Positions 10,790 to 22,410 of a stretch of 64,000 nt of DNA are shown here, piece by piece. Numbering within the stretch: position 1 is the first letter of the stretch; each line of letters opens with the position of its first letter. Location: assembly GCF_947507565.1 (NCBI RefSeq), contig NC_089192.1:558001-622000 (forward strand). Direction: 5' to 3'. The notes beneath the pieces are model-generated. The model did no database searches, was not told where the DNA came from, and saw nothing but the letters and a program-made list of their open reading frames with translations. Position numbers and translations under genes: made by a program. This stretch comes from Oscarella lobularis. Lineage: Eukaryota > Porifera > Homoscleromorpha > Homosclerophorida > Oscarellidae.

Positions 10790-11289
10790 TGAACAGTCCT
10801 TCTCTCACAGATGAAGGCATACAGCTAGTGACTGGGATTTACCAGCAAGAGATAATGAAACCCGACCACCAGAGTTGTTTTCGCCTTCTGTTCTTGTCCA
10901 ATAAGAAAGAGGAAGGCATCTCGGGATTTTTATGCATCCTTGATCAATCAGATAGTCATTATTGACCAAGACAAATGGAGGATAAATAAGCGGAGTGGCT
11001 TGCCTAAAAGGTACGAGTGCATCATCTCCAGCAGATAGCATACACTTCCACTGAATCTTAGATACAGACACATTATACTGGATCATCCTATGAGCGAAGT
11101 CATCAATCCCTCCGGTCAACGATCTAGCATGAGTCAAAGGAGCGACAACACGGCCGACGACAAAAGCGATTTTGAGTCGTCTCGTTTGGCATCGAGGAAG
11201 AGATCGTTGGTTGGAGCTTGAAGAGAAAGTGGCAAGGGCAACAGCTCGGTAGGTATACACATCTTGAGAGCTTTAGAGGTTATGTGTGA
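10790..11289 (+). pseudogene. Degenerate EF-hand gene fragment (copy B)
   Basis: Equivalent of 1,291-1,790, with the same decayed pieces of EF-hand exon 1 and exon 5 separated by intron remnants. No usable frame. Confidence 0.8.
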
Positions 11290-11425
11290 TTGGCAGGGCA
11301 GTTTGCAGGAAGCTTTGGGAATTGCTTCGTTGCGTGGTCATATCGCTGAACGGCTCTCTACACGTGTAATTGTTTCACTCCTCCGATTCTCGTGATCCTG
11401 TTTGCGCATGTTGAGCTCGACGACG

Positions 11426-14048
11426 ATGAGTAAGCAGGACTTTTCCACCGGCACAAAGAGCCTCATCTATGTGACTCCACTCGTTTCTCTTCTGCTCTTT
11501 GCGGGCAATTTTCTGTGGCTCGCTAAGCTGCAGACAACGGTGAACGACCTTTCAAGAGAAAACATGGAGATTCTTCGTACTTTTGGGCCTCCGTCTGATG
11601 CCAGCATGCCCGAATCCGAGTCAGATCGAATCAAAAGGCAATCTGATCTTGGGTTTGGCGATCTTTTTAGTCAAATTGCAGTGAAACAGGTATCGAAGGG
11701 AGACCAGTTGAATTTATTATTGTAAATTGGGTAATTGTAGCTCCAAGCTCTAAAAGCCACATGCACTGAAAACCAGGAACTTTGCATAGAAGGTATGCTG
11801 GAACAGCTGTGCACATTCCTCTACCACCTTTGTTGGTAGGACCTAAAGGCAATACTGGTCCTAAAGGAGAAAAGGGAGATCAAGGAATCCGAGGTACAAA
11901 TAACAGTGTGTACAGTACAGTTCTTTTAATAGAAGCCTTACTCCGCAGGTGTGAATGGCGCAAAGGGATCTAAAGGCGATGTGGGACCTCGTGGAGAAAA
12001 GGGGTCAAGAGGAGACGTCGGTCCAAAGCTTGTCCCCGTTGGTCAGTGGAGAATATTTTTTTCACGTCTTTGAGATTCTGGTGTATCGTTGTCGTAGATC
12101 CTCCCCAGTTTATTGCCAAGCCTGTTGATATTGTTGGAAAACAAGGCGGGCAAGCTGTGTTCGAGTGCAAAGCTACAGGATATCCGAAGCCCGCTATTCA
12201 CTGGAGAAAACAGCATGGTGTTATTCCCAATCGAGCTGGAATATCACCAACTCATCGCCACAAATTCGTGATTAACGACTTAGAGCTAGAAGACGAAGGA
12301 GTGTACGTGTGCATTGCGGAGAACGTCTTCGGCGTTGCAGAGGCAGAAGCTCGGCTATCCATTGTTGGTAGGTGAAACGTTAGAAAGTATCTCTCCTCTC
12401 AGAATGTTTTAAGAGTGTTCTGACTTGACTATTATAGTTGCTCCTGTGCTTGCGGAAGTGGCACCGAAAAAAGTGATGGTGTTGCCAGCGAATCCTAACA
12501 TAAGCTTGCCTTGCAAAGCGTCCGCGTTCCCTAAGGCTAAGATAAGCTGGCTTCGTCGTGGAGCAGCACTTCCGGACGACGCTGTTGTCACTTCAGACGG
12601 ATCCCTTCGCATTGTGGAGTTCTCTAAGGAGGACAATGGGGTTTACGTATGTCGCGCTGAAAATGAGCATGGGCACGCTGAACATGCAACTGATGTGTCT
12701 CTGTATAACCAAGGTAGGAAATCTGCACAGAGATAGAGTAATAGAATGCAGGTTATGTAGACGACAAAATCAAGCACGGAATAGAAGCAGTGAACAATAC
12801 GGAAGTCGTGATCATTTGCACTCTGTGTCCCTATAAAGGTTTGGCTTTCAATTGGACGAGGCTGGGAAAAGAGCTTCCTTTGGATCGGTACAAAACTACT
12901 GAATGCTCTTTGATATTTTCGCCCGTTCGCATGGAAGACGCTGGTCAATATGTTTGTAAGGCTGCAAGGAAAGGCGACGAGTCTATTAGAGTTCTTGAAG
13001 AACGAGTAACTCTAATTGTTTTAGGTACTATAAACGTAAGTGGATCTCATAGACAAGAATTGTATTTTTTTTAGGAAAGCCGACAATCGTGTCGCTCTTT
13101 CCCGCAGTGACGTACTTCAAAAGAGGTCAAGACGTTGAAATACGTTGCTCTGCAATTGGTCCTCCTAATCCTGAAATTCAGTGGCTAAGAGAGAACAAAC
13201 AACTAGCTGGCAATACGAACGATTCAGGGGTTTTATATCTTAGCAACTCTACCTCTGATGACGAAGGGGTGTATATCTGCGTTGCAAGGAATTTCTTTGG
13301 AGAAGCTAGACGACAAATTTCGGTCGTTTATCTTTCTGAGCCCCACTTTGTCTTACGGTCTCCCGAAATGTTGACTGCATCGGTTTCAAGTACCGTATTT
13401 CTTCATTGCCAGGCTGAAGGAGCACCAAAGCCAAAAATCACTTGGACGCCTCCTTGCGGAACAACTCCAGATCACATGGAAATTCTGGAGAACGGCACTC
13501 TAATACTTTCAGGCGTTTCAGCTTGGGATACCGGCATTTACGAATGCTCAGCGACGAGCTTTGGTGGAAAGTCTTCCGCGAAGACTCATCTTATTGTTCC
13601 AGCTGGTAAATTTGGTAGTTTTGAGGTTTTGAACGGCTGTGATGTTTTTATCTTAGTTGATACGAGTTGGAAGTTGTCTGACAGTTGCAGCGGGTTTAGG
13701 CAGTCTCGCTATGACAAGAGAGTCTATTATCAGGCATCTTCTTCTACGACTTGGACGAAGTCGCGCTTCTACTATTGCCCAAAAGGATATCACTGGGCTT
13801 GCACGTCAGAGGGAAAAGAAATTTTTGGTGACAATAGCGGTTGGTCAGGGCAGTACGTTTATTGGGGCTTGTGTGGATGGCGCAATTACCAGTATTCCCC
13901 TTACAGCGGCAAGTACCGATACTATTTTCGATTTCGGGATTCTTCAACAACGAATGCGCACAAGCACTCAGGTCAGTATGAGGAGTATAAATTACAATAC
14001 TCTTCAGATATCAACTACTTTGCTGGAATTGTCTGCATACGCAATTGA
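11426..14048 (+). CDS. Class-1 type II membrane collagen/Ig protein, copy B
   Basis: The nine exons (11426-11689, 11741-11792, 11840-11893, 11949-12041, 12098-12367, 12438-12713, 12752-13024, 13075-13605, 13657-14048) give 734 codons with every phase consistent, so this is the intact reference copy. Order of parts: cytosolic tail, membrane segment, RIKRQS site, two-cysteine exon (LQALKATC then LCIE), Gly-X-Y repeats, five Ig domains, C-terminal module. The module holds CSGFRQSRYDKRVYYQAS, FYYCPKGYHWACTSEGKE, RYYFRFRDSSTTNAHKH and FAGIVC. I do not recognise it as a named family. The N-in membrane anchor plus a short collagen stalk suggests a trimer on the cell surface or, after cleavage, in the matrix; this is inferred. 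Substitutions against copy A are spread through the Ig exons. Confidence 0.9.
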
Positions 14049-14233
14049 CAAGCTGTTTTGTGAACACAGCTGAATGCTGGGCGATGTTGTTGTTGTTATT
14101 TTTGATTTTTTGTTTCTCGTCTTCAGTTTCACTGTATGCTGTCATGTGCTGATCGAAAAGTATCGCCGTGTACGATTGTGTAGGAGTCTCCATTAATATT
14201 TATCTCTACTGTTTGCAGTGGATCGGCGACTAA

Positions 14234-17200
14234 ATGGAACTTCCCAGAATTCCTCTCACCACTTTTGCTCCAAAAGACATTGGTCTTGGTCGTCGAACAA
14301 TCCCTGGCAACCCTCTCGTCCAATTTCATCGAAACCTAAATCGTCACGGACGGCTCAGTCTAAGCCCTTTACCTAAAAGAAAACATCAGAACGGCCCAAG
14401 ACCCCTCGGTCTTCTGCCGATCAAAACTTCAAAGAGCGGGCAGAGAAATAGGGCGGAGTCCCTCCCCTTGCCCCTCCCCATTTTGCAAAAGACGGCAACG
14501 AAATCTTCTCCAACAGTTCTTGAAACAACGATACCTAGACGCGCGAAGACAGAAAACTTCAGAGTCGGTGCTCTGATACCGCTGAAGTCACAACAAGACG
14601 ATAAAGAAGAGAATCCGATTGAAGATTCAACTGAAGAAGGGAGGCGAATTACAATTAGCGTGAACGTCCCTTCTCCGGTCGAGGACAATTCTGCGGACGA
14701 AGATGTACAGCTAGTGACTGGGGCATTTGAGAAATACTTGCAAGAGATAAGGGCATCCGACCACCAGAGTCGCTCGCCTTCTGTTCCTAAAAGAAAGACG
14801 AAGGCGTCTAGAGAAGTTCGGGATTCTTATGCACCCTTGAGGTAATAATAATGAAGAGAGTGAGTACTCGCGTAATTTATCGTTTTTAGAGATCGTTTTC
14901 TCAGGATGCCCGAGAAGGCCATTCCAGCAGTAAGCAAAATTTAGAGAGAGGAGAAAAAAATTTCTCTTGATTTCTGTAGGATCAAGAGAGAGCATACTTT
15001 AGTTTTGTCAATCAAAAAGTCATGGTCGACCGAGACAAATGGAGGATAGATAAACGAAGTGGCCTGCAGTGGATTCCGTGCGCACGATGCCTAAAAAACG
15101 GCGGAAGGTACGAGTGCATCATCTCCCGCAGATAGCACGGTGACTTCCACTCAATTTTAGATGCAGACGATGCGTCTGCATTCGAGTCGGAGGCGGTTAC
15201 ATCATACTCGACGATGCCATCAACGGCTCGGACTTTGTCACAATGACAGAGGAAGAAAAGCAAAAGAGTAAGTGTACTCCTTGATAAATTAAATAAAAGT
15301 TATAATTTAAACTCGCTAGTAATTGAAAGTGGGGTCTTTGCCAAGGAACCGACTTGCAGTCGCTGCCACTCTGCCGTTCTCTCGCGAGGTCGCATGGATC
15401 GTCCTATGAGCGGAGTCATCGATCCCTCCGGTCGCCGATCGAGTATGAGTCGAAGGAGCGGCAACCCGGCCGACGACGAAAGCGATTTTGAGCTGTCTCG
15501 TCGTCAGCTCGTCGACGGCTCTGACGAAGATAGAGCGTCGTCGCCTTTGGGTCGAGTTGGTTCAGCATCGAGGAAGAGATCGTTGGTTGGAGCTCGAAGA
15601 GAAAGTGGGAAAGACGACAGCTCGGTACGTACATACAGATGTTGAGGACTTTAGAGGTTATGTGTGATTAACAGGGAAATAATAAGGGGGCTTTTGATAT
15701 GGATGGTGGTCCAACTAGAAGGCAAGTCATTGGGGATTTTTTGTACACGATGTAGCGTCCCTGAGTGGCTGTTTTGGATGTGTAGCATGGTTAGGTCTGG
15801 TGATGGGCGTAACTCGAGACTTGAAGATGTTGCTGAGACGGAATATGGCGGATCTTCTGCTGGTGTGTAGCATCAAACTCTCAATAAAACATTTTATTTT
15901 AAAGTCTCTGTTCGTTAGATCTTGGAGGAAAAGGCACACCAGGCCTAGACCGAAGTATTGAAACTGTTCATTGCTGTAAAACGTTTATCTACTCTTTGCT
16001 AGGCGGCGTTGATGGACTGGGCGCAGGAAATGGCGATGGCTCGGAACGCCGCCATGGAAAAAGAGACGCGCAGAATCTTAAGAAAGGACGCAAAGATAGG
16101 ACGACGAAGGAAAAGGTAAGCTTATGACATAGTCCAGAGTATTGATCAAGCACGGTGGTATTCATAGGATGTCAGTGGAAAAGACAGTGACTTGTCGAGC
16201 AAATTCTTGGCAAAAGATACAGACGATTCTGATTCTGGTGACGATCAGTCAGGCTCAGACGACGATGAGAGTTATTATCGAAAAAGAGGCGAGTTGCCTC
16301 CCGTTGGTCGACGCAGTGGAAAGGTAAGGGAGGTAGGCTCCCTGTGCAGCCTTTTCTATAATGTCTTCAATTTCCCAAAGGATAAGAAGAAAAATCGAAG
16401 ACATAGAGACATAGATAAGCCATCCAAAGACCTCCCTGGACCACCGCAGAAAGACAGTCAGGAGTTTGAGAGAGGCCGATTGTAGGAATAATTTATTAGA
16501 GCTAACTTGATCCGTAATGGAGACTTTTTTTGCAGACGCCAACTCCAGAGAGACAGGAACGAAGCAAGCGCCCTCAAATGCACATTGAAAGACTTAGAAG
16601 GTCCCCATGATGATGTTGACGAGTCGTCCATATATTCGGTGTTTTAGGTATCGATCCACTTGACTATTTGGCAAAATACTGCATTATAAGGTAAGCCGAT
16701 AATCCTTGCTCTTCGCTTTTTTAAACCAAGTTTTCAGTCCTGAACGCCTTCCTCACTACGAGCGATCATATCTCAACGTCGCTAGAGACGAAGTGCTTTT
16801 TCAATACTTCCTCATCTATAGAAGGCTTACGAGTGCTTTATAGGAAGACAAGATTACTTTGGAGCAGCTAGACTTTGCTTTGAAGGCGGTCAACTATGAT
16901 CTGATCACTGACGCAGAAATGGACTACATCAGCCACGTATGTCCAGTGTGAAATAATAATTAATTAATTATATTCTGAGTTTTCGGTTAGGTTTTGGAAT
17001 TGCCTGGAAGAAAGGACTTAAACTTCAAGCTCTTTGCCTGCATAGCAGCTCTGTCTGAGAGAGTTGTTGGACTAGAGTATGGATGCACTAGCATACCAAT
17101 TTTTTGAGCCAACATCTGCCACTATAGGCCAATGGTAAAAGATCTCATAAATCAAATGAATTTAGCTGCTCTTGATTACAAGTTGAAAAAGTGCAAGGTA

Positions 17201-17542
17201 CAGGGTAGTCCTAGTATTTCTGTATTGACTACGTATGGTGTACTTGATAGGAATTGTTTTATTTGCTGGCATCCGAGAACGACGGTGGTGTGGTCACGTC
17301 ATCTGCTTTAGCCATTGAATTACACGCAGGAGGTCTTACCAAAGAGCACGAAGAATACGTAAGCAGTTTGCTGTGTATATAAATATTTGGAAGTAATGCC
17401 TTCTCTGCAGGTCGTCGATCGTTTGGATAAAGAAAAGACAGGAAGAATTGAATTTCTCGACTATCTCGTCTACGTGCCTCTCTTTGTGGAAATTCACGAC
17501 TCCATCTGTGGAAATCCATTTGAATTTTCTCGAACAAAGTAA
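14234..17542 (+). CDS. EF-hand protein with a GAS2-like Cys-rich motif
   Basis: Eighteen exons join to 735 codons in frame. The N-terminal 200 residues are basic and proline-rich. Next comes a cysteine cluster (IPCARCLKNGG, then CRRCVCIRVGGGYIILDD) whose IRVGGG step resembles the end of GAS2-related (GAR) domains. Basic and acidic low-complexity linkers follow. The C-terminal 220 residues look like paired EF-hands: LEQLDFALKAVNYDLITDAE, a helical middle, and DRLDKEKTGRIEFLDYLVYV as the best calcium-loop candidate. Few loop acidic residues are kept, so calcium binding is uncertain. I cannot name an orthologue. Alternatives are a cytoskeletal linker or a ciliary EF-hand protein. It ends the tandem array. 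Exons 6-8 have the weakest boundaries (donor near 15,705). Confidence 0.75.
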
Positions 17543-17599
17543 TGTAAACATTGCAATTAAGAAATAATCGCCACGTGATCCTATACGCCTACGTTACGC

Positions 17600-20500
17600 A
17601 TGCCCCGAAGTAAACGAGAAAAAATCGCTCAAAATGTCGACGTTTACGTGGAAGAAAAAGAATCCCGGCGGGCCGGAACGCATCGACTCGTAAGCCCAGC
17701 CCCGACAACCCCAACAAAACGAATTCACACTTGCAAAAAGGGGAGGGAGGGCCTCCTCGAACCTCCTCCCCATTTCTCCGCCGATCGTCGCGAAACCGCC
17801 TCGAAAATGAGATTCAAACGCTCGAACACTTTATTCTCAGGTCGTCGACGCCCGAATCGTCGCCCTTACAATCGCCATTGAAGCAGTTTCCCCACGATCT
17901 CGTTCCGCCCGCCGGCGCCGACGCTAGCGCCGCCGATTCGCTCCAGCACGACGCCCAATCGCCGCTGTCGCCTCAATCGCAGCCGAACTTGAGCCCGACG
18001 ATGCGACGATACGTCGAGGACAAGGACTTTCTCGAATCCTATCTCAAACGCGAGAATCGATTCTTGAATGAGAACGAGAAGAAAAGTAGACGGCGAAATC
18101 GCGAATTTTTTCTTCGTATCTTGCTTCCTGGTTCCTCTAATCGGTTTTTTTATTTATTTAGGTACTCTTGGAGACCGGGGGCGGACTGGGTCATTCAAAC
18201 AGCCTCCGAATACCGAAATTTATGAGGTATTTTCTTTGCGTGGGCGTGGCGCTTTTGGTAGCGTTTCCTTCTTCCAGGTGCAAAAGGGGGACAATTTGTC
18301 GACTATTGCTCTGCGACACAACATTCGAAATACCGAACTAAAACGACTGAATAAATTGAATTCTTCCATGGTGTTTCCTGGACAGGTGTGGACACGTGTG
18401 GGGCGGCGAAACGTCATCGGTTTTTTGACGTGTCTGTTCTCTCAGGTTCTCTACGTTCCCAAAGTCGAGGAATGGGACGTGCTCACGGATAAAGAAATTA
18501 GCGAAGCAAAAGGCGCTGCGGATACGACGAGCACGCCGGAGCGACGAAAACGAGCCGAAGCCAGCGCTCTGGGCCACTTGAGACCGGCGGGTCGTCACGG
18601 TCATTCGTCGTTGTCGTCGTCGAGACGGGGCAGCTGGACGCGATCGGCGATGGACGACGAGGAGATATCCGATCGGTTTATTCGCATTCGAGCGAAATTT
18701 ATAACGGATAGTCAGGTGAGAATCCAGTTCTGCAAAAAAAACAATTTGAACTTTTTTATCTTCTCTCTTTAGGGTGTTGCTACTGGAATGATGACTGTTA
18801 CGGCCCAGTGTCTCATGTTTAATCCAAGCGTATTGGACCCGTTGGTCATTGAGCGTGGACTTGACGTGTACAGTCTCATTATTCCCATTGAGTCGGTGGC
18901 AAGTTGCTCGGCGTACGACGACTTTGCTAAACTACAGCAGAAAGATGCACCGTCATACGTTCGGTAAGGAGTCTATATAAAAAATAGAGATGTTTTTTTA
19001 TTGTGTGGTTGGGTTAGATCGCCTAGTAAGGGAGAAGGAAGCTTTCTGCTTGGGTCTCGGCTCATTCGAATGCCTCTCTCGCCTTTGACGGAGGGTGACG
19101 AAGCGAAAGTGGGCGAAGAAGAAGAAAAAGAGGCCCGTGTATCCGAAGAAGCCACCAAAGACGAGGAAAATCAAGAGGAAGAATTCGGCTGGAACCCCGT
19201 CGAAGAAGAAAAAGAAGAAGAAGAAACGAAGGACGAGAAAAAAGAGGCGGCGACTGACACTCCGCCTAACTCCGAAACCGACGTTGAAGTCACAACGAAA
19301 ACCGAAGACGAACCAAAGGAAGACTTTGATCCAGTCCTTGCCAGTCTAAAAAGCCGAATATCCGACGCGCACGAGGTCCCTACGGTAGCCATGCCAATGC
19401 CACCCAAATCAGGTGAGAGAAAAAAGTCACATATAGAAAGCGAAAAATTTGACCCCGACACCTAGAAGAGATCGCGATTCCGCGTCCCTCTCGACGAATA
19501 AGCGGATCGAGTCGATATTTCTGCGTTCGTCTCGACGGTCCCGTCGACAACGCCGTCCTGACGACGTCCGCTATATTCTTGCCGTCGAGCGTCAACGTCA
19601 AAGAGTTGAGTTTCACCGAGGAGGCGGTGAAAACCGCCGGCGTCAAGGTGGAGCTCTGGTTCGCTATAGCGGAAGAGCGGTGCGAGATAATGAAAGGGAA
19701 AAGACGCTTCGTCGTTAATTATTCATTTTCATTTTTGGTAGGATCGATCAGCTGTACGCGTTTCTGCTTCAGTGGTGTCCTAATCTGCACGAGATGTCGT
19801 ACGAGCAGATGAAGACGCTCGAGAGGGACTACGTGCTTCTTTCCTTGAACGACGTACCCGTAAGAAAAGTAGACAAGCGGGTTTTTGGTACTTGCAACGC
19901 AGCTGCTCTCTTCTCCTAGAAATTTAGCGACAATCATTTTGCTGAACCGGATTTCGTCGACAGTATACCTCTCGTAAGCGAAAGGGGGCACGTAGTTTAT
20001 ACGTAAGCTACTTGTTCTTCTTTCGTAGGCCGAAGACGTGGACAGGTCTTTGTGTGGAATTTCCCTTACTTTTGTTCCCAGTACGCTAACTTTGTTTTTA
20101 GTCCATTCAGTGCTCTTGATGTCGAGAGCAGCTGTCCGTTGCCCGTTCTCAACGGCGACACGTCTCTCGTTTCAGACGAGTATCTCCAAAACGTAAGAAA
20201 TAGGGAAGTATAGAGGTCATGCATTTCCCTTTTGAGATATCATCTGTGTTGTTGTTGTTGTTTTCTAGCTCTGCGAGGTGCTGCCACGTCGTATGATCAG
20301 CTACGATTGGCATTTGATCTACAGCACGTTCTGCCACGGCATCAGCCTAAAGACGTTGTACAGAAATTCGCTCGCCACTAACTGTCCCGTCGTCGTTGTC
20401 GTCCGTGACGCAAGCGACCACGTAAGAAAATGAAAAAACCGTATAGGATCCCTTCGAGAAATCGTCTTTCCAAATATTCAAGATATTCGGTGCCATGCTC

Positions 20501-20895
20501 TCGGATTCGTTACGAGTCGGCGAACATTTTTACGGGACTGGGGAATGTTCGATGTTCACCCTGCACCCGGAATTCAAAGCAAGAAGACCGAGCCCATAAC
20601 TAGACACCCCCCTATATACCGTATCTATCTTCGTAGCACTTTCCCTGGAGCGGAAAGAACCACTACTGCATCAAATGCAGTCTGGATAGCTTCACAGTGG
20701 GCGGCGGCGAGTAAGGGGGCGCTCGTAGCTCTTTCTCTCCTAAGCGCGATTATTCCAAGGGGTGCATACGGACTATGGATTGATTCAGACATCTATCACG
20801 GTAGCAGCTGCGCGTGTAGTACGTTCGATAACGAGCAGCTGTCGTCTCAACGCGATTTCATCTGCACGGGGCTCGAGGTGTGGGGTTTGTATTGA
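17600..20895 (+). CDS. OXR1: OXR1/NCOA7-type LysM-TLDc oxidation resistance protein
   Basis: Reading from the MPRSKREK start, exons join through a serine/proline-rich N-terminus to a LysM domain (VQKGDNLSTIALRH...LNSSMVFPGQVLYVP), a GRAM-like segment (RFIRIRAKFITDSQGVATG), a glutamate-rich linker and a helix (VELWFAIAEERIDQLYAFLL). A C-terminal TLDc domain follows: LPRRMISYDWHLIYST, HGISLKTLYRNS, EHFYGTGECSMF, GAYGLWIDSDIYHG, and the ending GLEVWGLY. This is the OXR1/NCOA7 order. In animals these proteins protect against oxidative stress, and TLDc proteins bind the V-ATPase. The intron after HPEFK begins with GC (20,579). The stop is 129 bp from the SPEF1 stop, tail to tail. Confidence 0.93.
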
Positions 20896-21024
20896 GATAC
20901 TCTTACTGTACAGGCTAGCGCATCAGAAAAAGGTTTAGACTGCTATTGCACATGGGGTTTTATAGCGATGGGACTGAATATTACTCTACAGCTACTTGCT
21001 ATGCATAGAGAAACTCTGGAGGGG

Positions 21025-22303
21025 TTAGCTCTGTTGCTGTAAGCGACGGCTCATTTCTTCCATTCTCCTATCTTTTAATTGGAGGAGGTGTTCGAGTCGT
21101 CGAATTTTCGCTTGTAGAATCTTCCGGAAGATTAGTATTGGATTAATTAATTAGTGTTATTGCTGAATTTTTTGTACCTGTATTGTTTCTTGTGCTTCTA
21201 GTAGCTGTTGCTCCTTTTCTTCCATGGCTATCCTAGGATCCAGCGATGGAAGAATTCTCTGCAGCTGAGGTCGCGACTTGAACATTTGACCTCGACTGCT
21301 ATCAAAGAGAAATGAACTGAAACAAAACCCATACTCAAAATCTATTTATTACTTTATAAGCGTCGGTTGGGGGGCCTCAGCGCCCGGTACCGTCCCCCGT
21401 CTAGGCGCAGAGGGATCTTGGACGAAGCCAAGGTGATGGGGATGGGGATGAACATGGGGATTATAATTGTGTTGCATGCCATTGGGTGGCGGTGGTAGTC
21501 TCATTGGCATTATTTGAGGAGGAGAGGCGTACTCCTTATCAAAGAGTCAGGTTAGTCGATAACGCGTTTCTATTGTGTTTAGCATACGTATGGATTTTCT
21601 GATGACTTGGTAATGGCGGAATAAAAAATGTCTGAAGAATCGTAAGCCCCATCTCCGTCTTAATCAATAAGAAAGGTATTTTATGTTCTGTTTATGAAAT
21701 TAGAGACTTTACGTACCTCCATCGTTTATGACAAGGTGATCTTTGGCTTGAGATGATCCAGGGGTTGTCTTCTTTTTACTACTTGTCAGGTATTTATCAA
21801 TCTGAAGAGAAGCATTTTTTGTGAAAGCGAATATTCTCGTTTATGTATCTATCCTACTTTTGTACGTAGGTTATTTAGCACGAATTCGATGACCCCTGGA
21901 TTGCAACTCGATACTCCATTCACTACCTCGTCGGGAACGTTAAAATTCAATTTACAAAATACTTTTCCTGAGGAAAACGTCTTTCGGTTATATCAGGCAG
22001 GAAAGACACTTGTTCTCACGGTTCAGTGTCTGCCAATTTCGCTTTTTTTGCTCCTTAGCATTAGCCGGCGTGTAATTGTGCAAGTCAACAAGACGTGGAA
22101 GAAAATGCTTCACTACCTCGGCCGCTAGAACTAAGGCAAAGACGAAGATAAGCATATACGCAGAGATTACAGCTACTAAGAGTCGTGTAAAAGGATTCGC
22201 GAATACCTCCGTCGCTGAAATCGCGAGATATGTTCTTTTTGGGTCGAGATAGGGGAATTTCGTCGATCCATGTATAGAGCTGTTGCAAATCGTCGTCGTC
22301 CAT
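21025..22303 (-). CDS. SPEF1: Sperm flagellar protein 1 (CLAMP)
   Basis: The first exon (22303-22207) reads MDDDDLQQLYTWIDEIPLSR then PKKNISRDFSDG, the hallmark start of the SPEF1 calponin-homology domain. Next come VLAAEVVKHFLPRLVDLHNY (22130-22020) and FNVPDEVVNGVSSCNPGVIE (21967-21858). A linker with a histidine/proline-rich patch follows, then the C-terminal coiled coil (EEKEQQLLEAQETIQ, ILQAKIRRLEHLLQLKDRRM). In animals SPEF1 binds and bundles microtubules in cilia and flagella, including the central pair. The true start is the ATG at 22,303; a GTG three codons upstream is less likely. It is head-to-head with the lectin/sushi gene, 107 bp between start codons. Confidence 0.93.
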
Positions 22304-22410
22304 TTCGGCCACGCTTTGATCGACGCGAAGAAGCGCTTGGGTCTAAGAACTCTGTGTACCCGTTGCTCTGTGACGTCGCTAGGATTCCAAGGCAGCGCAC
22401 TTTAGCTGAC
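22304..22410. promoter_or_regulatory. Shared divergent promoter, SPEF1 and FTP/sushi gene
   Basis: Only 107 bp separate the start codons of two divergently transcribed genes, so their 5' untranslated regions and core promoters must lie here or overlap the coding exons. No TATA box is apparent. The inference rests on spacing. Confidence 0.5.

Larger units (their letters stand above)
9500..16021 (+). repeat. Tandem segmental duplication, copy B
   Basis: Copy B starts with the same 36 bases that open the window, the last exon of a class-2 Ig gene. It repeats POLE4, the Ig/EF-hand fragments, the class-1 Ig gene and the first half of the EF-hand gene. After 16,021 it continues into the intact 3' half of the EF-hand gene, whereas copy A jumps to the promoter of the class-2 Ig gene. 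Copy B therefore looks like the ancestral right edge of the array. Confidence 0.93.

Noticed and set aside
15715-15730. Possible additional GC-AG intron donor (agaag|gcaagtc) in the EF-hand gene
   Set aside because: It gives the wrong phase for the next exon. A GT donor a few bases upstream keeps the frame, so I did not count it among the GC introns.
22304-22312. SPEF1 start at GTG giving MAEMDDDD
   Set aside because: The codon at 22,312 is GTG, while an ATG three codons downstream gives the family-like MDDDDLQQLY start.
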